Notes: a model not told the origin generated them from the sequence alone. A DNA stretch of 64,000 nucleotides from Streptomyces sp. SID12488 (GCF_010548275.1 NZ_JAAGLT010000005.1:310001-374000); one strand, 5' to 3'; shown: positions 25,897-35,227, numbered from the stretch's first letter. Translations and numbers: made by a program.

Positions 25897-27194
25897 GCGA
25901 GCGCATCGACCTGTTGGTGCACGGCGGTGACGTGCTCACCGTCGACGAGGCCGGAACCGTCGTACCGAACGGGGCGATCGCCGTGCGGGACGGCGAGATC
26001 GTCGCCGTAGGCCCGACCCAGGAGCTGACAACCCGGTTCACAGCCGACGAGTCCCTTGACGCCGCGAACTGCCTCGTCCTGCCCGGCCTGGTCAACACGC
26101 ACACCCATCTCGCGATGACGTTCCTGCGCGGCCGGGCCGACGACGTCACCCTTCAGGGGTTCCTGGAGCGCGTGCTGAAGTGGGAGGCCCAGCTGCTCTC
26201 ACCGGAGAACGTGGCGGCGGCCGTCCGGGTCGCGGTCGCCGAGAGCGTACGGGCCGGGGTGACCTCCGCGCTCGACATGTACTGGTTCCACGAGGCCGCC
26301 GAACAGGTCGCACGCGAGACGGGCTGGCGGCTGCACACCGGCCCCACCTTCATGGACGTACCGCAACCGCCCGACGGCATCCCCTACGAGGACCGGGTGG
26401 CGTGGGCCCGGCAGGACCTGGCCGCCCGAGGCACCCCCCGCCCCGGACACCGCCCGATCCTCTTCGCGCACTCCACCTACACTCTCTCCCCCGACCAGCT
26501 CGTCGAAATCGCCGCCCTGGCAAGGGAGTTCGGCGCCCTGCTGCACATCCACGCATCCGAGAACGCGACCGAGGTCGCCACCGTCGAGGTGCGGTACGGC
26601 AAGCGCCCCGTGGAACTGCTCGACTCGCTCGGACTGCTCGGCCCCGACCTGCTGCTGGCCCACGCCGTGGACCTGACCGGCCCGGAGATCGCGGCGCTGG
26701 CCCGTACCGGCACGTCCGTCGCCCACTGTCCGGTCTCGAACCTGAAGCTCGGCTGCGGCATCGCGCCCGTACCCCGGCTGCTCAGCGCGGGCGTGACGGT
26801 CGGCCTCGGCACCGACGGAGCCGTCAGCTCGAACACCCTGGACGTACTCGGCGCGATCCGGCAGGCGGCCCTCGTACACAAGGCGGACGGCGACCCCACG
26901 GCCGTCGGCGCCGAACAGGCCGTACGCATGGCGACCGTCGAGGGCGCGAAGGCGCTGGGCCTGGGTGACCGGCTGGGCTCCCTGGAGGCGGGCAAGCGGG
27001 CCGACCTGATCGTGCTCGACCTCGGTGCACCGCATCTGCGGCCCCGGCACGACCCCTGGTCGACGCTCGCGTACGCGGCGCACTCGGCGGACGTCCGGGA
27101 CACCGTCGTGGACGGCAGGGTCCTGATGCGGAACCGGGCCCTCACCACCCTTGACGAGGCCGCCGCACTCGCCGACCTGGAAGCCTTGGCCTGA
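25893..27194 (+). CDS. Amidohydrolase, MTA/SAH deaminase type
   Basis: 433-residue TRZ/ATZ-family amidohydrolase. Metal and catalytic sites are visible: LVNTHTHLAMTFLRG, HASENATEV, LAHAVDLTG and GLGTDGAVSSNTLDVLG, with HCPVSNLKLGCGIAPV between them. These match 5-methylthioadenosine/S-adenosylhomocysteine deaminases, which turn MTA into methylthioinosine. It ends the importer-phosphorylase-deaminase unit next to mtnA. Aminodeoxyfutalosine deaminase is a related alternative, but no menaquinone genes are nearby. Confidence 0.85.
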   Translation: MSERIDLLVHGGDVLTVDEAGTVVPNGAIAVRDGEIVAVGPTQELTTRFTADESLDAANCLVLPGLVNTHTHLAMTFLRGRADDVTLQGFLERVLKWEAQLLSPENVAAAVRVAVAESVRAGVTSALDMYWFHEAAEQVARETGWRLHTGPTFMDVPQPPDGIPYEDRVAWARQDLAARGTPRPGHRPILFAHSTYTLSPDQLVEIAALAREFGALLHIHASENATEVATVEVRYGKRPVELLDSLGLLGPDLLLAHAVDLTGPEIAALARTGTSVAHCPVSNLKLGCGIAPVPRLLSAGVTVGLGTDGAVSSNTLDVLGAIRQAALVHKADGDPTAVGAEQAVRMATVEGAKALGLGDRLGSLEAGKRADLIVLDLGAPHLRPRHDPWSTLAYAAHSADVRDTVVDGRVLMRNRALTTLDEAAALADLEALA

Positions 27195-27355
27195 CACCTG
27201 TGAGGGAGGCCGGCCCGACATCCGTACGGACTGCCGGGCCACCACCCGAACGTGCTGCCGAACCAGCAGCCCGCAGGTACCGTTCCAGCCACCCGTAGGG
27301 CACTCTCGTACGGGCTGACATCGTATTTTGCGTGCCGTTCAGCCCACTGAACCCC

Positions 27356-27361
27356 CATAAT
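27356..27361 (+). promoter_or_regulatory. -10-like hexamer upstream of the FadR-type regulator
   Basis: CATAAT lies seven bases upstream of the operator palindrome; no good -35 is seen at the usual distance. Confidence 0.35.
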
Positions 27362-27367
27362 GGCCTG

Positions 27368-27382
27368 AGACATCGGATGTCT
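27368..27382. promoter_or_regulatory. Putative autoregulatory operator
   Basis: AGACATC-G-GATGTCT is a perfect inverted repeat around one base. It lies just after the CATAAT hexamer and 20 bases before the regulator start, the expected place for autorepression by a FadR-type dimer. Confidence 0.7.
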
Positions 27383-27402
27383 GATCGACAGGGAGGCCCT
27401 CC

Positions 27403-28074
27403 ATGGCAGTCACCGACGAGGCGATCGAAAAGATCAAGGGAATGATCGTCTCCGGGTCACTGCGCCCCGGCGACCGGTTGCCGAAGGAGAGCGAGCTGGC
27501 CGCCGAACTGGGACTGTCCCGCAACTCCCTGCGGGAGGCGGTGCGCGCCCTGTCGCTCATCCGGATTCTCGACGTACGACAGGGCGACGGCACCTACGTC
27601 ACCAGCCTGGATCCCCAACTCCTGCTCGAAGCACTGAGCTTTGTCGTCGACTTCCACCGCGACGACACGGTCCTGGAGTTCCTGGCCGTACGCCGCATCC
27701 TGGAGCCGGCCGCCACCGCGATGGCGGCGGCACGCATCAGCGAGCAGCAGCTGGACGCGCTGTCCGCCCAGTTGGAGCGGCTGGGTGGGGAGCCGTCGGT
27801 GGAGGAACTGGTCGCCGCCGACCTGGAGTTCCACCGGGGGATCGTGCAGAGCTCCGGCAACTCGGTGCTCTGTTCCCTTCTCGACGGTCTGTCCGGGCCC
27901 ACCACCCGGGCAAGGATCTGGCGCGGTCTGACCCAGGAGGACGCGGTCAGCCGCACCCTGCACGAGCACCGGGCGATCCTGGGCGCCCTGCGCGACCGGG
28001 ACGCGGAGGCGGCGCGGTCATGGGCGACGGTGCACATCGCGAGCGTGGAGCAGTGGCTGAGATCGACCCTCTAG
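27403..28074 (+). CDS. GntR-family regulator, FadR subfamily
   Basis: 223 residues. The winged helix lies at about 5-75 (SGSLRPGDRLPKESELAAEL, LSRNSLREAVRALSLIRILD), and a FadR C-terminal all-helical ligand domain follows (RRILEPAATAMAA, DLEFHRGIVQSSGN, EHRAILGALRDRD), with the Asp/His positions usual for a metal or acid ligand. GGGAGG precedes the ATG at 27403. Its targets may include itself through the palindrome upstream. The ligand is unknown; it stands alone in its orientation, before a PAC2 gene. Confidence 0.88.
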   Translation: MAVTDEAIEKIKGMIVSGSLRPGDRLPKESELAAELGLSRNSLREAVRALSLIRILDVRQGDGTYVTSLDPQLLLEALSFVVDFHRDDTVLEFLAVRRILEPAATAMAAARISEQQLDALSAQLERLGGEPSVEELVAADLEFHRGIVQSSGNSVLCSLLDGLSGPTTRARIWRGLTQEDAVSRTLHEHRAILGALRDRDAEAARSWATVHIASVEQWLRSTL

Positions 28075-28312
28075 CCGTACCGGAACGCGCATTTCGACCC
28101 GGGTCGGAATCCGTGTCAGAGCCTTCAGGACCACTGCCCCCGACCGATCGGATGAATGCGGGGGTGGTGAGGGGTGACTCACGGATGGTGTTTCGGGGGG
28201 TCTATCGGGGCAGTGATCCGTTCACTCCCCCGTGCATGGGGGCTGCGAGCGCCCCCGCCGCACGCCGTAAGGTTGGGTGGTCAAGCGAGGGCACGTCGGA
28301 AGGAGGCGCTGG

Positions 28313-29317
28313 GTGATCGAGCTGGAGGGGGTTCCCGAGCTGATCGACCCAGTCATGGTGGCCGCGTTCGAGGGTTGGAACGACGCAGGCGACGCCGCTT
28401 CCAGTGCGGTCGCGCATCTGGACCGGGAGTGGAAGGGCGAGGTGTTCGCGGCGCTCGACGCCGAGGACTACTACGACTTCCAGGTCAACCGCCCCACGGT
28501 GTGGTTGGACAACGGCGTACGCAAGATCACCTGGCCGACGACCAGGCTGTCCGTGGTCAGGGTCGGCGGCGACAAGCCCCGTGACCTCGTGCTGGTCCGG
28601 GGCATCGAGCCGTCGATGCGCTGGCGCTCGTTCTGCAACGAGCTGCTGGGCTTCGCGCACGAACTGGGCGTGGAACTGGTGGTGGTCCTGGGCGCCCTGC
28701 TCGGCGACACCCCGCACACCCGTCCGGTTCCGGTCAGCGGGGTCACGTCCGACGCGGATCTGGCCCAGCGGATGAACCTGGAGGAGACCAAGTACGAGGG
28801 CCCCACGGGCATCGTCGGCATCCTCCAGGAGGCGTGCACGCACGCGGGCGTACCGGCGGTGTCGCTGTGGGCGGCGGTCCCGCACTATGTGTCGCAGCCG
28901 CCCAACCCGAAGGCGACGCTGGCCCTCCTGAACCGCCTGGAGGACCTGATCGACATCCGCATCCCGCTGGGTGAGCTGCCCGAGGACGCGCGTGCCTGGC
29001 AGGTCGGTGTGGACCAGCTGGCCGCCGAGGACAGCGAGGTCGCGGAGTACGTGCAGACGCTGGAGGAGGCCCGGGACACCGCGGAGCTGCCCGAGGCGAC
29101 GGGCGAGGCGATCGCCCGCGAGTTCGAACGCTATCTGCGCCGCCGCGACGGCACCGGCCCGGCGGGCCCCGGCCCGGCCCCCGGCGGCCACGCCACGGCG
29201 GACGGCACCGACAGCGCGTCCTACCTCCGGGACAACCCGACGCCCCGCCCGAAGCCGCAGCCGCCGAAGCCGCCCCAGCTGCCGAGCACGGACGACGAGG
29301 ACTCCCCCGAGGAGTGA
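28313..29317 (+). CDS. PAC2-family protein
   Basis: 334 residues related to proteasome-assembly chaperone 2. It begins VIELEGVPEL and contains AFEGWNDAGDAASSAVAHL and VVLGALLGDTPHTRPVPVSG, characteristic of actinobacterial PAC2 proteins. The C-terminal 50 residues are a Pro/Lys-rich disordered tail. GTG at 28313 has a perfect AGGAGG six bases upstream. Actinobacteria have proteasomes, but the exact role of this family is not settled. Confidence 0.88.
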   Translation: MIELEGVPELIDPVMVAAFEGWNDAGDAASSAVAHLDREWKGEVFAALDAEDYYDFQVNRPTVWLDNGVRKITWPTTRLSVVRVGGDKPRDLVLVRGIEPSMRWRSFCNELLGFAHELGVELVVVLGALLGDTPHTRPVPVSGVTSDADLAQRMNLEETKYEGPTGIVGILQEACTHAGVPAVSLWAAVPHYVSQPPNPKATLALLNRLEDLIDIRIPLGELPEDARAWQVGVDQLAAEDSEVAEYVQTLEEARDTAELPEATGEAIAREFERYLRRRDGTGPAGPGPAPGGHATADGTDSASYLRDNPTPRPKPQPPKPPQLPSTDDEDSPEE

Positions 29318-29330
29318 GCGGTCAGGTACC

Positions 29331-29378
29331 GGGAAGGGCCGGTGTGCGAGGTACTCACCTCGCACACCGGCCCTTCCC
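29331..29378. terminator. Bidirectional terminator
   Basis: A perfect 22-bp inverted repeat with a 4-base ACTC loop between the convergent PAC2 and beta-propeller genes, 13 bases after the PAC2 stop. Confidence 0.92.
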
Positions 29379-29410
29379 CGTCCGTCACGTCCGTAACGTA
29401 ATGGCGACCG

Positions 29411-30382
29411 TCAGCGCTCCACCGCGACCACGGCGTACGCCGTCTCGGGCGTAGGCGTCGTCGAGAAGCGGGCGTTGGGCAGATACAGCCGGTTCCGGTA
29501 CGCGGCCACGGTGGTCGGCACATCGAAGGCCGGGTCGGTGATACGCCGCCGGAAGACCCCGCCGCTCCCGTCCTCCGACAGCGTGAACACGTCGATCGCG
29601 TTCTGCCCGTTCTGCACGACGTACAGCGTGCGCCCGACGAGCAGCAGGCCGTCGCCGTTGGTGAGCGGGGCCGCGTCCCCGAGGCCGACGAGCCTGGTGA
29701 CACCGGTGCGCGGGTCCACCCGGTGCAGTCCACCGACCCCGGACTGGACGACGAGCAGCGCCTTTCCGTCGGGCGTGGCGGTGATGCCGTTGGCGTTGAC
29801 GACCTCGCCGGGCACCTGGCTCCAGTCGCCGCTCAGGGTGATCCGTACGACGTCCCCGGCGCCCGGCAGCGCGCCGCCCCGGCCCAGCGGGAGGACGTAC
29901 AGGGCCGGCTGGAAGGAGTCGGTGAAGACCGCCCCTCGCGGTGTCAGGAACACGTCGTTGACGAAGGTGGGGGTCGCCGTGGTGAAGGCGTAGGAGGCGA
30001 GAACGGCGCCGGTACGGGTGTCCACGACCCGGGCGCCCTCGGTGCGGGCGGCGACGAACAGGCGTCCCCGGCCGTCGAGTTTGAGCCCGACGGACGGGGT
30101 ACCCGGCCCGGTCGAGATGATCTCGCCGGCGCCGGTGCGCAGGTCGGCGCGGTAGATCGAGCCGTCGCCGAGCGAGCCCAGATAGGCGTAGGGGCCTGCG
30201 CCGGTGGCTATGCCTTCCGGACGGAAACCGTTGGGCAGCGGTATCAGGGTCGGCAGGGTCTTCGGGGAGGCGGAGGCAGCGGCCGGTGAGGCGACCAGGG
30301 CGGCGGAGACGGTGGCGGCGCCCGCCGCGAGGAGTCCGCGGCGGCTGACGTGGCGTGCGAAGGAACCGTGTGTGGGTGCCAC
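29411..30382 (-). CDS. Tat-exported SMP-30/gluconolactonase-like beta-propeller protein
   Basis: 323 residues with a twin-arginine signal (VSRRGLLAAGAAT, then an Ala-rich h-region and ASA-type cleavage site). The mature part consists of repeated blades such as GFRPEGIATGAGPYAYLGSL, LFVAARTEGARVVD and NGITATPDGKALLVV, typical of SMP-30-like or NHL-like propellers. The GTG at 30382 has GGAAGG upstream. Exported and folded before export, probably an extracellular enzyme or binding protein of unknown substrate. Confidence 0.82.
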   Translation of the reverse strand: MAPTHGSFARHVSRRGLLAAGAATVSAALVASPAAASASPKTLPTLIPLPNGFRPEGIATGAGPYAYLGSLGDGSIYRADLRTGAGEIISTGPGTPSVGLKLDGRGRLFVAARTEGARVVDTRTGAVLASYAFTTATPTFVNDVFLTPRGAVFTDSFQPALYVLPLGRGGALPGAGDVVRITLSGDWSQVPGEVVNANGITATPDGKALLVVQSGVGGLHRVDPRTGVTRLVGLGDAAPLTNGDGLLLVGRTLYVVQNGQNAIDVFTLSEDGSGGVFRRRITDPAFDVPTTVAAYRNRLYLPNARFSTTPTPETAYAVVAVER

Positions 30383-30588
30383 GGGGTTTCCTTCCAGGAA
30401 GGGACCGGCAGTTGGCCGGTCCTGCGGGTCAACTGACCCTGACACCACATCACATGCCGAGTGCCGCCACAGCTTCCCCCGGAGACTCGACAGCACCTCG
30501 ACAGCAATGAGCCCGGCGGCGAGTTGGGGCGCCGGGCGGCTGAACCCGCCCGGCGCCCCACCCTGTAGGGGAACTCCGTGAACTCCGC

Positions 30589-31818
30589 TTACAGCGCCAC
30601 GCCCAGCAGGGCGTCCACGGCACGGGACGCGACGCCGGGGGCGCCCTCGTCCGTGCCGCCCTGCTCCGTTTGGAGGGCCGCCCAGCGGTCGACGGCGGCC
30701 AGTGCGGCCGGGGCGTCCAGATCGTTCGCGAGAGCCTCGCGCAGCTCCTCGACGAGCGCGTCGGCGGACGGCCCGTCGGGCCGGGACACGGCGGCTCGCC
30801 AGCGCCCGAGCCGTGCGACGGCGTCCGCGAGCACCTGGTCGGTCCACTCCCAGTTGTCCCGGTAGTGGTGGGCGAGCAGGGCGAGCCGTATGGCGGCCGG
30901 GTCGACCCCGTCGCGGCGCAGGGCGGACACGAAGACGAGGTTGCCCTTGGACTTCGACATCTTCTCGCCGTCGAGCGCGACCATGCCGGCGTGGACGTAC
31001 GCCTTGGCCATGGGGAACTCGCCGGTCAGCGCCTGGGCGTGCGAGGCGCCCATCTCGTGGTGCGGGAAGACGAGGTCGGAGCCCCCGCCCTGCACGTCGA
31101 AGCCCATGCCGAGGTACTCCAGGGCGATGGCCACACACTCGATGTGCCAGCCGGGACGACCACGGCCCAGCGAACCGCCGTCCCAGCTCGGTTCGCCCTC
31201 CCGGGCGGCCATCCACAGCATCGGGTCGAGCGGGTTCTTCTTGCCCGGCCGGTCGGGGTCACCGCCGCGCTCGGCGGACAGCAGGCGCATGGCGGAGGCG
31301 TCCAGGTGGGACACCTTGCCGAAGTTCGGGTCGGCCTCGACGGAGAAGTAGACGTCCCCTTCGAGCTCGTAGGCGGCGCCCGCGTCCCGGAGCCGCTCGA
31401 CGAGCGGGACGATGCCGGGTATCGCCTCCACGGCGCCGATGTACTGCTTCGGGGGCAGCATCCGCAGCGCGGTCATGTCCTCCCGGAAGAGTGCGGTCTC
31501 CTTCTCGGCGAGCCCCACCCAGTCGATCCCGTCGCGCACGGCCCGCTCCAGCAGCGGGTCGTCGACGTCGGTGACGTTCTGGACGTAGTGAACCTGCCGC
31601 TTGGTGTCGAGCCACACGCGTTGCACGAGGTCGAACGCGTTGTAGGTCGCCGCGTGACCCATATGGGTCGCGTCGTACGGGGTGATGCCGCAGACGTAGA
31701 TACGGGCGACGGGACCGGGGGCGAGGGTGACGAGACCGCCGGTCGCGGTGTCGTGGATCCTCAGGTCGCGGCCCTGACCAGTCAGGGCGGGGACCTCGGA
31801 AGCGGGCCAGGCATGCAT
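30589..31818 (-). CDS. mshC: Cysteine:GlcN-Ins ligase of mycothiol synthesis
   Basis: 409-residue class I aminoacyl-tRNA-synthetase-like enzyme joining cysteine to glucosaminyl inositol with ATP. The HIGH-type motif is in [22 protein letters not shown] (HMGH), the zinc/cysteine site in [12 protein letters not shown], and KMSKS in [16 protein letters not shown]. Length equals that of known actinomycete MshC. The start at 31818 (MHAWPASE) is the one used in homologues. Downstream of three conserved genes in the same direction. Confidence 0.96.
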   Translation of the reverse strand: MHAWPASEVPALTGQGRDLRIHDTATGGLVTLAPGPVARIYVCGITPYDATHMGHAATYNAFDLVQRVWLDTKRQVHYVQNVTDVDDPLLERAVRDGIDWVGLAEKETALFREDMTALRMLPPKQYIGAVEAIPGIVPLVERLRDAGAAYELEGDVYFSVEADPNFGKVSHLDASAMRLLSAERGGDPDRPGKKNPLDPMLWMAAREGEPSWDGGSLGRGRPGWHIECVAIALEYLGMGFDVQGGGSDLVFPHHEMGASHAQALTGEFPMAKAYVHAGMVALDGEKMSKSKGNLVFVSALRRDGVDPAAIRLALLAHHYRDNWEWTDQVLADAVARLGRWRAAVSRPDGPSADALVEELREALANDLDAPAALAAVDRWAALQTEQGGTDEGAPGVASRAVDALLGVAL

Positions 31819-31951
31819 GTCATGAGCGTAACCGGACGGATGTTCCGTATACGAGCCGGACCGGGTCCAGATGGCCGGGAAGAGGGTCTTGTGAGATTCC
31901 TCCCTATGTGCAGGTGGGCCTACGGGACTCCCGAGGCCGCCCCGCGCACCC

Positions 31952-32800
31952 TCACACGGGCGGCCACGGGATCGCCGGCCACTCCCCACTGGGCTCCGGA
32001 TGCCTCCCGGACTCCAGCAACGCGTCCACACGCGCGCGCGTGGCCTCGATCTCGTCGCCGGTGACCAGCTCGGCCAGCCGCACGGCCAGCGCTCCGCCTT
32101 CGCCCAGGGCGCTCTTGAGCCCCGTCAGCACGTCGACGGCCTCCGGCGTCAGGGGCTCCCCCGCCCACCCCCACAACAACGTCCGCAACTTGTTCTCGGC
32201 GTTGAAGGTGACCCCGTGGTCGATGCCGTACAGCCGCCCCTCGTCGCCCGGCAGCAGATGACCGCCCTTGCGGTCCGCGTTGTTGATCACCGCGTCCAGG
32301 ACAGCCAGCCGCCGCAGCCGCTCGTCGTCGGCGTGCACGAGCAGGGCCGTCTTCCCCTCGCCGACCTCGGCGAAGGCGATCGCCTTCCACCCGGGCCCGG
32401 GTTCCTCAGCGTCGACCAGGTCGAGCAGCCCGTCGCCCTCGCCCGACTCCGCCTCTATCCACAGCTGACACATCCCCTCGCCGTACGGCCCCTCACGCAG
32501 CACAGTGGGCGGTACGAGCCCCCAGCCGGTCGCCTCGGAGACCTCGAACGCCGCCAGCTCGCGCTCGGCCAGGGTCCCGTCGGGGAAGTCCCACAGGGGC
32601 CGCTCACCGGCCACCGGCTTGTAGATGCAGGCGGCCTCCTGCCCCTCGTACGAGACCGTGCAGTACAGCGCCGCGTTCGACGCCTCGCTGATCCGCCCGC
32701 GTACGGTCAGCTCACCCCTGGCGAGCAGCTCGGCGAGTTGTTCGGCGGGCGTGCGGGTGGCCGTCACGCTCCGCGGCGGTATCCGTTCTGGCGCGGACAT
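31952..32800 (-). CDS. SCO1664-family protein, PI3/PI4-kinase-like fold
   Basis: 282 residues of a conserved actinobacterial family with lipid-kinase/HipA-like motifs. [17 protein letters not shown] gives the nucleotide-binding Lys, [17 protein letters not shown] the catalytic Asp-Asn-x-Asp, and [11 protein letters not shown] the metal-binding Asp. A phosphotransferase activity is likely; the substrate is unknown. The ATG at 32800 has GGAAGG upstream; the gene overlaps the DUF3090 gene by 37 bases. Confidence 0.85.
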   Translation of the reverse strand: MSAPERIPPRSVTATRTPAEQLAELLARGELTVRGRISEASNAALYCTVSYEGQEAACIYKPVAGERPLWDFPDGTLAERELAAFEVSEATGWGLVPPTVLREGPYGEGMCQLWIEAESGEGDGLLDLVDAEEPGPGWKAIAFAEVGEGKTALLVHADDERLRRLAVLDAVINNADRKGGHLLPGDEGRLYGIDHGVTFNAENKLRTLLWGWAGEPLTPEAVDVLTGLKSALGEGGALAVRLAELVTGDEIEATRARVDALLESGRHPEPSGEWPAIPWPPV

Positions 32801-33354
32801 ACGTGTCCTTCCGGGTCGAGCGGGAGGCTGCACAGGGGGCACGGCGGCCGACCGGCGTTGACGACGTCGAGAGCGCGCCTGGCGAAGGCACGGGCCTGCG
32901 CGCCGGTGAGCCGGACGCGCAGCATCGGGGGGCCGTTCTCCTCGTCCTGCAGGAGCCGCTCCTCCGCCTCGACGAGGTCCTCCTCGGACTCGGCGTCCAG
33001 TTCCACCAGGGCCTGCGCCTCGACGATCATGCGCTGCTCGTCGCCGTCCCAGGCGAGCGCCATGGTGCCGACCCGGAACTCCTCCTCGACAGGGGTGTCG
33101 AGGGGACGGGTGTCGGACACCTCGGTGGGGACCACGGCCGGAACGGCGGCATTGCCCCCGCTACGGCGTACGACCTCGTCGAGCAGTTCGTCCATGCGTT
33201 CGGCCAACGCGGCGACCTGGGTCTTCTCCAGTGCCACGCTGGTCACCCGGGGGCCGGCGGTGGCCTGGAGGAAGAACGTACGGCGCCCGGGCAGCCCGAC
33301 CGTACCGGCCACGAAGCGGTCCGGCGGGTCGTAGAGGAACACCTGACGGGACAC
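32764..33354 (-). CDS. DUF3090 zinc-ribbon protein
   Basis: 196 residues, begins with GTG (SRQVFLYDPPDRFVAGTVG). The C-terminus carries a zinc-ribbon-like CPLC...HVC arrangement at about residues 175-190. Many acidic residues occur in the middle (ELDAESEEDLVEAEERLLQ). Function unknown; in actinobacteria it travels with the kinase-like gene, the phosphatase and mshC, as here. Confidence 0.85.
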   Translation of the reverse strand: MSRQVFLYDPPDRFVAGTVGLPGRRTFFLQATAGPRVTSVALEKTQVAALAERMDELLDEVVRRSGGNAAVPAVVPTEVSDTRPLDTPVEEEFRVGTMALAWDGDEQRMIVEAQALVELDAESEEDLVEAEERLLQDEENGPPMLRVRLTGAQARAFARRALDVVNAGRPPCPLCSLPLDPEGHVCPRQNGYRRGA

Positions 33355-33432
33355 GTCCTGTCTCCATTGAATCGAATGATTTTCGGCATCCGCGGCGCTG
33401 CCGCGACCGCTTCACCCTACTGCTGCCGACGA

Positions 33433-34119
33433 TCACGGTGCGCCCGCACCACCCCCGACGGCGGCCTCCTCGCCCGGGGCTTCCTCGCGCGGCGCGAGGG
33501 AGGCGAAGTCGCCGGTGTCCCCGAGGCGGACGAGAAACGGCCTGAGACGGGTGTAACGGATCGCGGTGATGGAACACGGATCTACGGACACCCGTTGAAA
33601 GAGGTCGAGATGAAGCCCGAGCGCGTCCGCGACAAGGGACTTGATGATGTCGCCGTGGGAGCACATGAGGTAGACGGCGTCCGCGCCGTGATCGGCCTCC
33701 ACGCGCGCGTTCCACTCGCGTACGGCCTCGGCCGCGCGCGTCTGCATGGCCCGCATGGACTCACCGCCCGGGAAGGCGGCGGCGGACGGGTGGGCCTGGA
33801 CGACCTGCATGAGGGGCTCGTCCATCAGCTCGGCGAGCTTGCGCCCGGACCAGTCCCCGTAGTCGCACTCCGAGATCCGCTCCTCGGTGTGCGGGCGCAG
33901 TTCCGGCCTGGCTTCGAGGAGGGGCCGGATCGTCTCCTCGCAGCGCTGGAGCGGGCTGGTGACGACCTCGGAGATCGGCAGCTCGGCGAGGCGCCCGGGC
34001 AGCGCGGCGGCCTGCGCGGCGCCCCGCTCGTCGAGCGCGACGCCGGGTGTGCGGCCGGCGAGCACTCCCGAGGTGTTGGCGGTGGAACGTCCGTGCCGGA
34101 CGAGGATCAGCGTGGGCAT
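33433..34119 (-). CDS. Histidine phosphatase, MSMEG_4193 family
   Basis: 228 residues. The phosphohistidine motif is LILVRHGRSTANT at residues 4-16, with the second His in MCSHGDIIKSLVADAL and acid residues in ISECDYGDWSGRKL. Phosphoglycerate-mutase fold, most likely a phosphatase of a small molecule. First gene of the four-gene run ending in mshC. The C-terminus is a disordered Glu/Ala/Gly tail. Confidence 0.88.
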   Translation of the reverse strand: MPTLILVRHGRSTANTSGVLAGRTPGVALDERGAAQAAALPGRLAELPISEVVTSPLQRCEETIRPLLEARPELRPHTEERISECDYGDWSGRKLAELMDEPLMQVVQAHPSAAAFPGGESMRAMQTRAAEAVREWNARVEADHGADAVYLMCSHGDIIKSLVADALGLHLDLFQRVSVDPCSITAIRYTRLRPFLVRLGDTGDFASLAPREEAPGEEAAVGGGAGAP

Positions 34120-34160
34120 GCGGCCCAGGGTAGGCGTACGGCTCCCAGCGGGAGGCCGGG

Positions 34161-35201
34161 GTGCTTTTCCGGCCGGGCGGCGGGAGAATGCGCATCGTGA
34201 TCGTCGACTGCGCCATCTACCGTGACGGACGCCGGACGGAGGGTCCCGCGGACTTCTCCGACGCCCTCGACGAGTGCCGTGCGCACCACGCCGGGGACGC
34301 GTTCGTCTGGGTCGGACTGCACGAGCCCACGGAGAAGGAGTTCGAACAGGTCACGGAGGAGTTCGGACTGCATCCCCTGGCCGTCGAGGACGCCCTCAAC
34401 GCGCATCAGCGGCCGAAGCTGGAGGTGTACGACGACTCGCTGTTCATGGTGCTCAAGCCGGTCGGGTACGAGCCGAACGCCGACATCGTCTCCTCCGGCG
34501 AGATCATGGTCTTCATCGGCGACTCCTTCGTGGTGACCGTGCGGCACGGCGAGGAGGCGCCTCTCGCGGCCGTACGGCACCGCCTGGAGGCGGAGCCCGA
34601 GATGCTGCGGCACGGCCCCACGTCGGTGCTCTACACGATCGCCGACGCCGTCGTCGACCACTACGTGGAGGTGGCGGACGAACTGGGCACCGACCTGGAG
34701 GAGCTGGAGGCGGAGGTGTTCTCACCGTCCGACGGGGGCTCACGCAACACCGCGTCCCGCATCTACACCTTCAAGCGGCAGATCCTGGAGTTCCGCCGCG
34801 CCACGGGCCCTCTGGCGGCACCGCTCGGCAAGCTCTCGGGGGCAGGCGCCTTCGGCTCGCGGGTGCCCTTCGTCCACGAGAAGGCCGAGCCCTTCTTCCG
34901 GGACGTCAGCGACCACCTCACGCGCGTGAACGAGTCCGTGGAGGGCCTGGACCGTCTGGTCTCCGACGTGCTGTCGGCCCACCTCGCGCAGATGAGCGTC
35001 CGGCAGAACGACGACATGCGGAAGATCTCCGCGTTCGCCGCCATGGCGGCCTTCCCCACGATGGTCGCCGGCATCTACGGCATGAACTTCGACCATATGC
35101 CGGAGCTCCGCTGGGTGTGGTCCTACCCGGCACTGATCGCGGCGATGGCTGTGGTGGAGGTCCTGCTCTACCGGATGTTCAAGCGCCGGGGCTGGCTGTG
35201 A
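34161..35201 (+). CDS. corA: CorA-family magnesium/cobalt transporter
   Basis: 346 residues with a large N-terminal cytoplasmic domain and two C-terminal membrane helices. The selectivity motif YGMNF follows the first helix near residue 310 (MVAGIYGMNFDHMPEL). The GTG at 34161 has GGAGG five bases upstream; an ATG at 34188 (MRIVIVDCAIY) is a plausible alternative start. Only 41 bases separate it from the divergent phosphatase gene, so the promoters must overlap. Confidence 0.9.
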   Translation: MLFRPGGGRMRIVIVDCAIYRDGRRTEGPADFSDALDECRAHHAGDAFVWVGLHEPTEKEFEQVTEEFGLHPLAVEDALNAHQRPKLEVYDDSLFMVLKPVGYEPNADIVSSGEIMVFIGDSFVVTVRHGEEAPLAAVRHRLEAEPEMLRHGPTSVLYTIADAVVDHYVEVADELGTDLEELEAEVFSPSDGGSRNTASRIYTFKRQILEFRRATGPLAAPLGKLSGAGAFGSRVPFVHEKAEPFFRDVSDHLTRVNESVEGLDRLVSDVLSAHLAQMSVRQNDDMRKISAFAAMAAFPTMVAGIYGMNFDHMPELRWVWSYPALIAAMAVVEVLLYRMFKRRGWL

Positions 35202-35205
35202 CGCG

Positions 35206-35227
35206 GGGGCGCTCGCCATGGCGCCCC
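35206..35227. terminator. Hairpin between corA and the ferritin-like gene
   Basis: GGGGCGC and GCGCCCC pair over 7 bp with an 8-base loop between convergent genes. Confidence 0.55.
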
